From Evernia prunastri (Eukaryota; Ascomycota; Lecanoromycetes; Lecanorales; Parmeliaceae): DNA of 64,000 bases. A model generated the notes under the pieces. That model searched no databases. It had not been told where the DNA came from and was given only the letters and a program-made list of their open reading frames with translations. The stretch lies in contig NKYR01000014.1 in the NCBI GenBank assembly GCA_003184365.1, forward strand, positions 124,001 to 188,000. The letters are read 5' to 3'. Shown piece after piece: positions 43,991 through 54,615 of the stretch. Position numbers and translations under genes: made by a program. Each line of letters starts with the position of its first letter. Positions within the stretch are counted from its first letter, which is position 1.

Positions 43991-45420
43991 ATTGAGATGA
44001 GTTATGTGAGATGGGCGAGTAGTGGTTAGAGGACGTTTAATGCTGTGTGTCTGAACGTTTGAGGTGTCGGTCAACAAGTAGAGGCTGTGAAGGTCTGTGT
44101 GGAAGTGAGCTTTGGAAGAATCAGAGTCAAAGCTTCGATGGGATTCTGTGAGGAGTTTGTGGCCGTCGAGTGATAGACGAGTTGCATAAACGACTTGATT
44201 TGAGGATAGAACGCTTGCACCTTTTTATTTGATATGTACTGGATGAAGTGGTGAGTGTAGAAGTCAAAGGCGACTTACGAAGGATGAAGGTCTCTTAAAG
44301 TGCCAACACCGGAGTTCGGAGGCTATAGAGTATCCGAGGTGCAATCTTCCTATCAATCAAAAGCTGAGGAGATGCAGATCAGCACAGGAGTCCGCAAATG
44401 CTGATTCAAGAGCACGACGTATATTATGCAGCAACAGAACTCGAAGACGCGCGGAGCAGCTTTTTATGCAACTTTTCTGTTTCTTCTCGTTTGTTAAAAA
44501 AGAGACTGACCATCTCAGGCTGCTTCCCAAATCTCTTAGCAGACAGCATCCTCTTCCTGTGCTCTTACAGGCAAGCACAGCTCCCCACGCTATGACTCAC
44601 ATCCATCCTTCCTACCCAGAAAGAATACGGTGCGATGTCTCCAAGAGCAACGTTACCTGTCACATTACTCGAGGCTGTCGGTAAATGGATTTGGCTCGAT
44701 GGCCGAGACGCTACTGCAAGTATCATGCTTCTTCGGCAAGCAAACACGAGCGGAGTGCCAGGCTGCGAAACAACTTGGAACAGATGAACAGCGCCAACAG
44801 TTGGTACAGCCAATGATAAGCTAGGGCCTCTGAAGCCAAGCCAGAGTAGTTGGTCATTGGTAGTCTAGGAGGTTGAGAATTTAGACGTGTTGTAGGACAT
44901 TGAAGGACCGTGACAGGGGAGGAAAAGTGCGGGGGTTCTTCTGCACGAGTGGACAACTATGCATCGAGAATCAGTCATTTGCAAGGTTCTTCAAAGCCAG
45001 TCCACACTCCACACTCGCTATCATTTTTGGTGCTCTGTAGATTCGGGGGAGTAAACAGGCTGGCAGGGGTCCCGGGACGCGTGAAACCGCGTAAAGCGGG
45101 ACAGCTGCAGCTGCAGGCACTTTACGCGATAATCCTTGCAAATGTAGGTAATTAGCATGACAGAAAATGATATGATGGTGTTATCATAGGGGTCACGCAT
45201 GCAGGAACGGTGAAGCAGCCTAGGCAACTGTTGTAGAAGGCGCGAGAGGGCCTGTGCATTGAGATCGCGTATTCTTCGACTGCTATGAAAATCCTCCCTC
45301 ACCAACGCCATGCTATGCAGCGCTAAACGCGACCGACTGTCGCTTCACCTGATCGCTGCCCCACGAAAATCACTTCCGAAATGTCGACTATGACACGGAG
45401 CTCGTAGCTGCCACGACCGC
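43991..45420. other. Intergenic, no gene seen
   Basis: 1.4 kb. It contains CAGCTGCAGCTGCAGG at about 45100. No supported gene. Confidence 0.4.
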
Positions 45421-46251
45421 CTAGACGGCATTCTCGATATCCTCCACCTTGATGGCAGCATCCTTTCGAGCCTCCTTGAACGAGTCATCCGTCGCGTAAG
45501 AGTCCTCACTCTCCGTACCACTGGGCTCGCCAAAGACGTTGCTGCCGTCTTCGTCCTTGGCATTGTCCATGTTTGCAAAGGGATCTTTAAGTTGCTTATA
45601 GTTCGTCCGGCTCACTTTGCGAGGAGAGACGCGCTTGCTAACTCGTCCGCCCATAGCCTTCTGACGTTTGGCGGAAGGGCCGGGAGTGGTTTTAGGATCT
45701 TCGTTGTCCGTCTGGCCGGCGATCTCCTCTTCCTCGCTGTCGGTGTCTATGGGAGTGTTGGGATCATCGCTAGAAGGTTCAGCATAGGGTCTGATATCGC
45801 AGGACCATGCAGTTCACCTGACATCACTGTTCAATACCCCTCCACGCTTAAGTCCCTTACCCTTGCCGTTTGGCTGACTCTTCTTCTTCACACTAGAAGC
45901 AGCGCGCTTTGCATTTCCATTCATCTTGGCAGGAGAAAAAGAGCCGGAGCCGGGGCTGAGGCCTAGCGCGACACCCTCTTTGCGAACGGCGTTGAGGCGT
46001 AGGAGATGGCGGTGCCTGGTACATTGGGACCTGTGCACATATCAATCAGTCATTTCCATAGTCCCGACATCAAGAATAGCTCTGAAGTTATAGCGGTGTG
46101 ATAATGAACCAACAAGGAAGATAGACTCACCAAAGACTGCAGCAATTTTCTTGTAATCAGGTGTTCCAGGGATGAGAGCGAGGACTGCAGCGAAGAGCTT
46201 GGCGTTGTTCTCGGGATTTTTCCAGTCGACAGCTGGTAGTTCTTGAACCAT
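45421..46251 (-). pseudogene. Myb/SANT-like family member H, 1-nt frameshift in helix 3
   Basis: Exons 46131-46251, 45818-46030 and 45421-45769. Splice sites are good, but the total is 683 nt, one base short of a frame. The domain starts VDWKNPENNAKLFAAVLALI and PDYKKIAAVFG, then GTAISY in one frame and LNAVRKEGVALGLSPG in the next. One missing base near 45994 would restore a helix like those of I (TPRAISERIVRIR) and J (TPKAITHRIAKLK). Read literally, translation stops soon after, at about 80 residues. The downstream exons remain open and family-like (VKKKSQPNGKGKG, IKVEDIENAV at the end), so the loss is very recent or is a sequencing error. Function unknown. Confidence 0.75.
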
Positions 46252-46750
46252 CTTGACGAGCTACTCGAGTATGTCAGTAAACTGGATGCGACCTTTCGAG
46301 CCGGAAGTATGGTTAGAGGGTTTCTTACTTGCAGAAGACTGTGGGAGTTGGGTGAGATGTGAAAGAGGCGATCAGGTAAAGTGAAAAGAAAAAAAAGAAC
46401 GCGCCTTGAACTGAGTTGAGTATCGCTCACGAAGCTTCAAATCATGTAATAAATAGGCTTACCTGAATTCTTTTCGTTGGAAAGTTTACAGATACCTGCG
46501 AGAGGATGGAAAAGCTGAAGCAAGAGTTTGAGAGTAGTCGAGAGGTTGTTCCAAGTTGAGAGCTGAGGTAGAAGAAGAAGGTCTGAAATGAAGGAAAATG
46601 AGGCTCGGAGTTCAAATGTGAAGATCTTGCTAGTTCACTTTAGCTTTCTCAAGTCGGCAGCAATGGACTCAGTACAAGAAAATCTAACATGTATATCGGA
46701 CGGATTTCTGCAAGGCTGAGCAGTATGTCTAGATACAAATTGAAGCCTCT
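46252..46750. other. Upstream region of gene H
   Basis: About 500 bp with purine-rich leader-like DNA. No gene recognised. Confidence 0.4.
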
Positions 46751-47122
46751 TCACATCCCAAATAATCTAGGCTGTTCCGGCCAAGTATCTAGTACTTGAA
46801 CAGACCTGATCGGAGATTTGGCATTAAAAAAAGACCTCTGGGCTTCACGATACCATTCATGAGCGCATGAGTATGCTCTGATGTCCTCGACAGCCCTATC
46901 ATAATGTTGAGGCATATCGAGGCTGCAATTACGTGAAGAGCATCTTTCCGGAGGAAGCAGTCTGTCTCCAAAAAGTATTTTGAAGATCTGGCCCCAGATC
47001 AATTGAGCGCTCGAGCTTAGCCAAGCGGATTCAGCCCCTGGCCATCTGTTCTCTGATCTTTCACTGTGCGTGCAGAGATTGGCTGGGCAAGCATTTGCAG
47101 TGCCTCCGCTTTGACCGCCCAA
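46751..47122 (-). CDS. Hypothetical protein, weak call
   Basis: A 123-residue frame. The second half (MPQHYDRAVEDIRAYSCAHE and WYREAQRSFFNAK) has the look of a helical protein; the first half is less convincing. No domain, signal peptide or neighbour gives a clue. It may be an exon of a larger gene or chance. Confidence 0.25.
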   Translation of the reverse strand: MGGQSGGTANACPANLCTHSERSENRWPGAESAWLSSSAQLIWGQIFKILFGDRLLPPERCSSRNCSLDMPQHYDRAVEDIRAYSCAHEWYREAQRSFFNAKSPIRSVQVLDTWPEQPRLFGM

Positions 47123-48152
47123 TACCTGATGGTTGCCTCAAAAGAAACTCCTGCAGTCTCCTTCCTTCACTCTCTGCAGCAAGCATAACTGACTCACACA
47201 TGCAGCATTTGATACATCATCCTGTAGGAAAAGCGAGGACGTTCAAGCAAAGTTTCCCCAGCCTATCGTAGCGCGAGGAATAAGCCCCACTTTTCTGTGA
47301 TAGCCGCACGTGTAGGGGGGCTAGCGGAGAAGATCCTGGAGCTTGGCATGGACGACAGGTCGTATTCTGCAGCATCACACAGTAACAATCAGTACATACC
47401 TACGTCTCAACAATCATGGCTCGCACTCCCGACAATTACCCCATGTACCCCATGCTTGGAGAACGAGCTCGACCTTTCGAGAAGGGGCAAATCCAGCAAT
47501 CTGGACAGTTGGACGAGATTGGATCCCCCGAATCCTTGAGGCCAAGCTTGCAATTGGACCTGATCAATCACTTCTGAGACTCGCCCCACTCTACGCAAAG
47601 CCCACCTCTCTTCCCATGAACCCGGCAAAGAAAAGGCTTCTGATACAGGAGTGTCCTCGTGGATGACAGAAGTTGTTGGACAGAGCAAGTACAACAATAG
47701 ACCCTTCCACTGAGTCAGGTGTCACTTGACTTATTAAGAGGAGGCCTGGAGTCCTACCCCCATCTACGGTAACAAAACCAAGGTACATGGCATTCACATT
47801 TGTAGATAGTGCATGTACTTTGATAGCCTAGGTGTTCGTATTCACAGACATGCCCACTAGCGTCCTGCTAGTGTCTTGTTTCTTCATCTTCATTCACTTA
47901 CAAACCCGTTTCCTCACTTATATCCTCCTTCGCTCACCATATCCTCCTTCCTTCGTCCCGACATACTCCTTCCAATCTCGACTCTAGCTTTTAACAATCA
48001 AAGCTTTTGCCTTGAAGAACGAATACTTTATTCTTGAACCCCTCATGACCCCTTCGTCCGACTTTGCTTCCCTTTCTCCAGCTTAACTTTTAGAATTCGA
48101 ACATTTGGATCAACCGTCTCTACAGTAAACCATCAAACGTTCAACACTCACC
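47123..48152. other. Upstream region of gene I
   Basis: 1 kb. The last 280 bp are strongly pyrimidine-rich (CTCCTTCGCTCACC, CCTCCTTCCTTCG), a usual feature of fungal promoters and leaders. Confidence 0.45.
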
Positions 48153-48942
48153 ATGCCTGTCAAATGGACTCCAAATACGGATCAGATAGTGAGTCCTCTC
48201 CAGCTTTTCTTTCTTCTCTCGCTCGTTCTCCTCCTCAAATCTCGCTCTCTCAAAGCTAACCCACCGTTCACAGCTCTTGCTCAAAATCCTCGAGACCTCT
48301 GACTTCTCCCCAAAAATTGCTGAGATCTCTGAGAAGTGGCGTAAGCCCCTCTCTCTAGCCCTTGTTGTCTTTATTCTAACGGATCACTTCAGCCGCCAAC
48401 CTCGAGCGCCCCACTCCTCGCGCCATCTCCGAGCGTATCGTGAGGATACGCGCTATGGCAAAAGCGTCGGGTACCGCAGGCCACTTCTCCGCCCCCTCTG
48501 CCAGTTCTGGCGCCAGCACACCACGCAAGAAGGCTGCGAATGGTGTCACGAGGAAGACCAACGGAACCAGAGGCGGAGCCCAGAAGCGTAGGCGTGGTGG
48601 AAGAATAAGCGACGAGTATATCTCCCAGCTCACACGCTTTGGCTCGACTTGCAGTACTAACAAATGTTAAGGGAAGCCAGTGACGACTCCGAAGCCGAGG
48701 GTTTCAAGTCTGACAACAACGGGACCGATGTCAGTGACGATGAGACTCCCAAGAAAAAAGCAAAGGTCACCGGCATGGTGAAGGGCAAGAGCAAGCACAA
48801 GGTCAATGTCAAGGGCAATGTCAAGAATACGCGTACGGTCAAGATGGAGGATGTGGAGGAGGAAAATAAGACCATTCACGACAAGGGCTACGAGAACCCC
48901 TTCGTTGAAGACGATAACGAAGATATGGTGGACTACGCTTGA
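48153..48942 (+). CDS. Myb/SANT-like nuclear protein, family member I
   Basis: Exons 48153-48188, 48274-48340, 48393-48615 and 48672-48942 (198 residues). The domain is MPVKWTPNTDQILLLKILET, KIAEISEKWPANLERP, TPRAISERIVRIRAMAK. This is the most canonical member and resembles proteins I recall from many Pezizomycotina. The tail has KAANGVTRKTNGTRGG and QKRRRGGRISDEEASDD, TPKKKAKVT (nuclear-signal-like) and TVKMEDVEEENK (SUMO-consensus-like with acidic flank). It ends acidic (FVEDDNEDMVDYA). The third intron must be removed to reach the acidic half. Function unknown. Confidence 0.82.
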
Positions 48943-49946
48943 AGGCATCTGACGTGAACTGAAGGAAGTTCGAGGAACTTTAAGGAAATCCGAGGAAATC
49001 CGAGGAAGTCCAAGAGACAAGCAGATGAGGATCCTTCCTTCATCTTCACAACATCTTCTATCACTCTCAAGCAGCAATCACGAACTTAGAGCGACGTCAA
49101 TGTATCTATCTTACGCACAAGCATCGTTAGCGATTAGCGAAACGTACCCCATATAGAGCGAGGTGACCTCGGTTCGCCATAAACCTAGTACAGCAATCGA
49201 ACACAATATCCACACCGAACTCCCCCACACCATCAGCGTGATAGAATAGAAATTGATATTCGGCACCAAAAACGCTGATGGGAGAGGGGAGGGGAAAGGG
49301 GAGTGGATACTATATCAGCTCTGAATTGACCCCGCTCACAAAAGGGTAAGACCCCGTAGCCAGACGGTTCTCCGGACTAGGTACTTTCCACCAATTGGAG
49401 CTTCAGTGGCGGCTGGGCTAGGTGCAAGCATATTTTCCGTCGTAGGTCTTGTGAAGCACACTCGCTGTCCAGGCGGGGGGGCATTAGCCGAGATGGTGAC
49501 TGTTGGGGTCTTTTTGACGTCTAGGATGTTTTCATGTCAGCTCCCCCTTTTGTACCTGATAAGTAAAAATGAGGGAATGACTTGGATTACCCGCCGCTCT
49601 TATTGTGAAAGTTGGACCAGTAAGAAACCACCGCCAATCCAGCTGGACCGTTCCGAGCCCGGCCATCGCCCGAGTCACACAGGGATATACAACGAGCAAC
49701 AAGTCAAGAACCCATATCATCGTGACGGCTGTTCATTCATTCTCATGCACAAGCACCCGGCAAGATCCATTTCGGTTTAGAATACAACATGCTGCCTTGT
49801 CCAACGCACAGATCCATCCATCCAACCAGACCGCCCCAAGCCAGCAATGATCTCAGCTCCGAAGCTCAAAGCCGGCCAGCCAGATGGCATCCATCCCTCG
49901 CATCGAACAAGTACAAGCACACCCGGCTTCATCATGCGGCTCCTTT
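48943..49946. other. Convergent intergenic region, genes I and J
   Basis: 1 kb between converging 3' ends. GAGGAAATCCGAGGAAGTCC-type short repeats lie at about 48965-49010, just after the stop of gene I. No other gene recognised. Confidence 0.4.
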
Positions 49947-50871
49947 TCAAGCGGCGGCGCTCTCGGCCTCCGCAACCGCATCACCGTTCTTCACGTCGAC
50001 GCTGCCAGTCTTGGCCTTCTTGCTAGGGGTCTGGACCTCAGTCTCCGCCTCGTCATCTTCGGCGACCTCATCGCCATTACCATTTCCCGCGGCGACGACA
50101 TTCTGCAGGGGACTTCCTCCGTTGGCTTTCCCGGCGCCGTTCTTGACTGTACCGGCAGCGGTACGCTTGGCACCGGCGACAGGGGTTTTGGCGGTGGCCT
50201 TCTTGCCGGCTGGGGAAGGGGTGGCGGTGGCACGGGGAGTACCTTTGGCGGGAGTGCCGTTGCGCTTGTTGGTCTGGGGGAGGCCGAGACCGGGAGTGGC
50301 GCCGGGGGCTGGGGTGGAAGCTTCTTCGGCCATGGACTTGAGCTTGGCGATGCGGTGGGTGATTGCTTTGGGGGTTACGTCTGTGGTTTGGAAAGTTAGT
50401 CTGCTGTGCTGCGAGGACGCATATGACAATGAGTATCAGATAAGCAGGAGAGGAAATAAAATCTATAGGACAAGGGTTTCTGATAGGAAGTATGGTGATG
50501 GTGACGGCGAAGATAAGAAAAGAGAGAAGAACATAAGCGCAGGCAAAGGTGGGGGAGCTAGCCTCTGCAAGGGATGGAGAGGGATTTGCTCGATGGCGAT
50601 GATTTCACATAGCTAGGCAGTGCAACCTTGAGGAAAAAGACAAGGAGCTTACCATTTCCCATAGCGAGAGCAAGCGCATTGTAGTCAAGTTTGACATTGT
50701 GGATCTTCAACACGTGCATGAACAGCTATAACAGAAGTCAGCACATCATTAACCCATACGAGCTTGGTCAGGTCCGAGAAGTGGGCGGTAGACAGGCTCG
50801 CTGCCCAAGCTCAAGGTGGTGAAGATGATGTGAGTACATACCTTGGCGTCAGCTTCATGACCCCACTGCAT
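49947..50871 (-). CDS. Myb/SANT-like nuclear protein, family member J
   Basis: Exons 50842-50871, 50653-50725 and 49947-50380 (178 residues). The domain is MQWGHEADAKLFMHVLKIHN, VKLDYNALALAMGN, TPKAITHRIAKLKSMAEE. The second intron (272 bp) is the longest in the family. The tail is Ala/Thr/Pro/Gly-rich with regularly spaced Lys (GKKATAKTPVAGAKRT), reminiscent of a linker-histone tail, followed by an acidic stretch (DEVAEDDEAETEVQ) and an Ala-rich end. Unlike its nine relatives it lacks a clear SUMO-consensus-like motif (DVKNGD instead). Function unknown. Confidence 0.82.
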
Positions 50872-53298
50872 TCTGGCGGCTTTTTCTTCGAATTATCTTT
50901 GACTTTCAGTTGCGTAGAGAGCGAGATCGTAAGATGAGCGACGCTGTAGGATTGACAAAGTGCTGTTTGAGAAAGTGTGATGGTTGAAGGACGAGATGTT
51001 GTGAGAGTGAGGAATGTTTGGGGTTGATGACGAAAGGTTGTGGATAGTGGAGGATGGAAGATCGTAAAGGGGAGGAAGTATTGAGATCGATGAAGAAGGA
51101 TTACGGAAAGTGAAGGGTGAGAAATTGTAAGAGTGAGGAATGATTGGGGGTCGAAGGGGATTTTGTAAATTCTTGGGGGTGGGCTGTTTACCCGTGTAGT
51201 GAAGGGGAGCGATGCCTGAGGTCGGGAAGTTTCAACTGGGAATAGATAGAGTGTCCAAGCCTGATCGAACTGTTGGAAAATGCTTTACGTTCGGTCCTGG
51301 CACTTAGCTTGTCTGTGATCTTTTCTTGACTTTGCCAGATAAATTTTCTCGCTGACGAGTTCCTTGGGGATGTTATCTCTCTACCAATTATGATCATGGT
51401 GCAGTCACGGCTGATCTCGGATTCCTTCCTCAACCCAATCGGTGAAGCAACTAACCAACGCCTTTTTCTCTTTCTTCTGGTAGTAGAGTCATGAAACCTC
51501 GGATGTGTGAAGCACTGGAGCTGCTTCGATATGGAGCAAGAAGTGTTCTCGGTAATTGATGATTCTGAAGGTCAATCAATGTTGGGGGTTTCAGGTCAGC
51601 GTTTGGGGTCGAAATTTTCCTTGCAGCAAGCCTTGCTCCAGGTGGGAGCTGTCATGAGAAAATCGGAGGCTCTATGTAGTACCAATCCACGTGCTGATCT
51701 GCAAGGCACAGATCCTCTCTTGCGTCGACCGGTAAGCGCTCCGGGAGTACCGTACACAGATCATTTCCATCTCCATCTCCATCTCCATCTCCATCTGTTG
51801 CTACGCGCAGGGCGTGGGCACTTGTTCCAGACTACGAGCCGGCGCGACAGATTCTGGACATTGCAATGCGCCACAAGATGGGGGAATAGGACGCTCGGAC
51901 TTCGACCAGACACTCTGAGTCGAGCAGCTCTGCTCGAGCTCATTCTTGACAAATGATGATACAGCCATAAACAACACTGCTTGCCGGAGATCCGAATAGG
52001 AGAGTGGCAACCATACCTGTTTTTTCTTGAGTATCCAGCTCTCTCGGCAACTGTGGAGTGGGCATCTATCGCGGGAGGAGAAATCACGTATCATTATTGT
52101 GCTTAGTCATATATAGAGCGTTACGTGACAGATGGCTGGAATCAAGCATGAATCTCTGTGATGGAAGCAACAGACATTTGTATGGCAGCTCACAAACATC
52201 TACGAGGATGAGATGCTAGCTGCTATTATGTCTTGTAAGGGAGATGTATGTCTTTGCAGAACAATTTGAGTGCTCTCTAATTTCCTCCTAGAGGTGCTAT
52301 TGTATCCAAGGCCTTATGAATTTTTAACAAAGTACCTGACAGTATTTGTATCCTCTCGTCCACCAACATCGTCAAGAACAGACTCTTACTTGACCAACTG
52401 GCGAAGGACAGTACGGCATCTTGGCTCCGCAAAACATACAGCAGAAAGCAAGGCAGCTCCAAAAGAACAGCAAGCAACAAGGCCCAAGTATCTTTCCAGA
52501 GACCAAATCTCTGCATCTATTGGGGGCGCTCCAATATCTCCTCTCAGCCACACCTCTGCACCCAACGCGTGCCTCAATGCCAGCTGGGCAGAGCATTCTC
52601 TGCTCTGGTAACTCGTTACACTCCCAGAACTATAGACTGAAGATTGTGATGGACTAGCAATTATATGGCTGCTAAGGCATGTAATTGCTAGTTGACTGAA
52701 AGAGAGTGGAATGTCTCCCAGTCGAAAGGACGTACTCAATAGCCACAATGGCAGCTCGGACCAATAACTTGCGGTACTGAAAGAAAGGGCTGGGACGAGG
52801 CTGGGAATCCCAAATCTTGACACAATACTATAGTCGCAAGGATATGCCGTTGATGCTAGCTAGGAAGGAAGCAGATGACACAATTCCATTAGACTGATTA
52901 TTTCGATGCGACTGTCTGACAACACCAATTTGTCCCAACGCGATTACGGAGTTGGCAGCCTGACAGTCACTCAATTGCTCGCTTGCGGAAGCAATAAGTC
53001 TGCCAAGTGGGGAAAGCTTACCGCGATGTCATCTGTAAATAACACTAAAAGAAAGAGGCAAAGAAAGATGCTTTGCAATAACAAAGGAGAGACAGAAATA
53101 GGGGTTCTTGCGGTGCAAGCGAATCCAACATTTACAATATGGTCCCCACGATAAGTGTTACGGCATAATCCTTATGGACAAAGTATATTAGAGAATAAAT
53201 TCTTTTGATTGAGCAAGTCGACGTATATATATAATTAGTAACACTCTTAAGGAAAAACCAGTAACGTACGCTGCCTATCCCAACCAGACCCACAACCT
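50872..53298. other. Gene-poor stretch, nothing firmly recognised
   Basis: 2.4 kb. A frame at 51507-51956 contains the CCATCT array and no domain; a minus-strand frame at 52386-52823 looks like chance. Repeated GATGAAGAAGG/GTGAGGAATG words lie at 50980-51140. Confidence 0.4.
51767..51796. repeat. (CCATCT)5 array
   Basis: Five perfect hexanucleotide copies. Confidence 0.95.
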
Positions 53299-54615
53299 TT
53301 AGTAGCACGCCGCGTACTCCATGGGGTCGCAATACGCCATCGGCTCAAGCTCCTGAAGACTCGAATCAACTCCAAGAGGACGTTCTTCGGAAACTACCGT
53401 TGCCGGGTCGCAATACGGCATCGGGTCAAGCTCCTGAAGACTCGTCGGGCCGAATCCCCCAGTGCATCCTTCAGAACTTACAGTTGCGTTCTCGGTGACT
53501 CCATTCTCATCGTAGGTCTTGGCCTTAGCGGTCGTATCGAGCAAGGGCTCCCAGGCCATATCTGACGCCACCCCTAGCTCAACCTCGATGGCAATGCACC
53601 GCAGCACCTCCAGACTCGAATATCTTGCCCGGGGATCGAATTCCAATGTCCCGTGGACGACAAGGTTGTGCAGCTCGGTACTGTAGTCTCCTAGGAGTGA
53701 CATCGGCTCTCTCGCTGCAGGCCATCTATAGAAGTCACTCCGGTCTATATCGGCTGGACGGGTTCGGAGCGGCGGCTGTCCCTCGTGGGCCAACGCGTGG
53801 ATGACGGAACCTAGGGCCCACACATCTGCCTTCGTCGACGTCATGGGCAACTCTGGCGGCTGCCACATCCAGGTGCCAGCAACGGGGATTTCGTCAATGG
53901 TAGCGAGTCCGAAGTCGCCGAGGACAAGGGACGGATAACCATGGGTCTCAGGAGTTGGAGGGCCAAGGAATATATTTTCCGGCTTGATGTCTCCGTGGAT
54001 GATGGTCTGCCACTCCGAAGCAGGTGGAAGGCCATCGAGAGTTCGACGATCGTATCCATGATGCAAATAGGCCAACCCCTCGCTGATCTGGAGGAAGCAA
54101 TGCCAAATGAACGATTCCGGGACAGCTTGCCATTCCTCGAAGTAGCGGACCATGAGTTTGTAGAGATCTCCACCAGGGTAGAAGTCGAAGTAGAGCTGCA
54201 TCGTGTGAGTGTGCATGATGGCGTCGTGGAGACGGACGATCCGAGGATGATCATACAGAATGTCGCGCAAGATCTCGACCTCGAGAGGCTCCAAGACGCT
54301 CTTAGGTCGCTTCTGAACTTTGCAGACGCGCAGAGACAGATTGGATCTCTTCTGTAGCAGTAAGCAGTTTCCGTAGCCACCTGACCCAACATGACCGACC
54401 TGTTTGTAATTCTCAACCTCATCAAACCTAGATCGCTTATAGTTCTTAACATTGTCAAATTCGCGAAGCTTGACACCGCCGAGCATCTCGTCTGCCATCG
54501 AGCGATCAGCAGAGGACACATTTCCTGCGACGTCGCCACTCGAAATATCCATGGGCGACGAAAATGGGTTCGTCATCGTGTTCCACACGTGATCGAAGTT
54601 TGTCATTGAGGACAT
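53299..54615 (-). CDS. NIMA-like orphan protein kinase
   Basis: An intronless frame of 438 residues starting MSSMTNFDHVW; the frame is open a little further upstream but without another ATG. The kinase core shows the Gly loop GHVGSGGYGNCLLL, the ATP-binding Lys in RVCKVQK, IVRLHDAIMHT (strand 4), the catalytic loop HGDIKPENIFL (HGD in place of HRD), DFGLA, and PPELPMTSTKADVWALGSVI. The long insert before the catalytic loop (YDRRTLDGLPPASEW) and YFDFYPGGDLYKL are typical of the fungal NEK/NIMA-like group. The C-terminus carries two copies of SLQELDPMPYCDP/SLQELEPMAYCDP. It is likely an active cytosolic or nuclear Ser/Thr kinase; substrates unknown. Confidence 0.88.
   Translation of the reverse strand: MSSMTNFDHVWNTMTNPFSSPMDISSGDVAGNVSSADRSMADEMLGGVKLREFDNVKNYKRSRFDEVENYKQVGHVGSGGYGNCLLLQKRSNLSLRVCKVQKRPKSVLEPLEVEILRDILYDHPRIVRLHDAIMHTHTMQLYFDFYPGGDLYKLMVRYFEEWQAVPESFIWHCFLQISEGLAYLHHGYDRRTLDGLPPASEWQTIIHGDIKPENIFLGPPTPETHGYPSLVLGDFGLATIDEIPVAGTWMWQPPELPMTSTKADVWALGSVIHALAHEGQPPLRTRPADIDRSDFYRWPAAREPMSLLGDYSTELHNLVVHGTLEFDPRARYSSLEVLRCIAIEVELGVASDMAWEPLLDTTAKAKTYDENGVTENATVSSEGCTGGFGPTSLQELDPMPYCDPATVVSEERPLGVDSSLQELEPMAYCDPMEYAACY

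Noticed and set aside
50872..52823. Open frames at 51507-51956 and 52386-52823
   Set aside because: The first is built around the CCATCT array; the second has Cys/Ser/Leu-rich chance-like composition.
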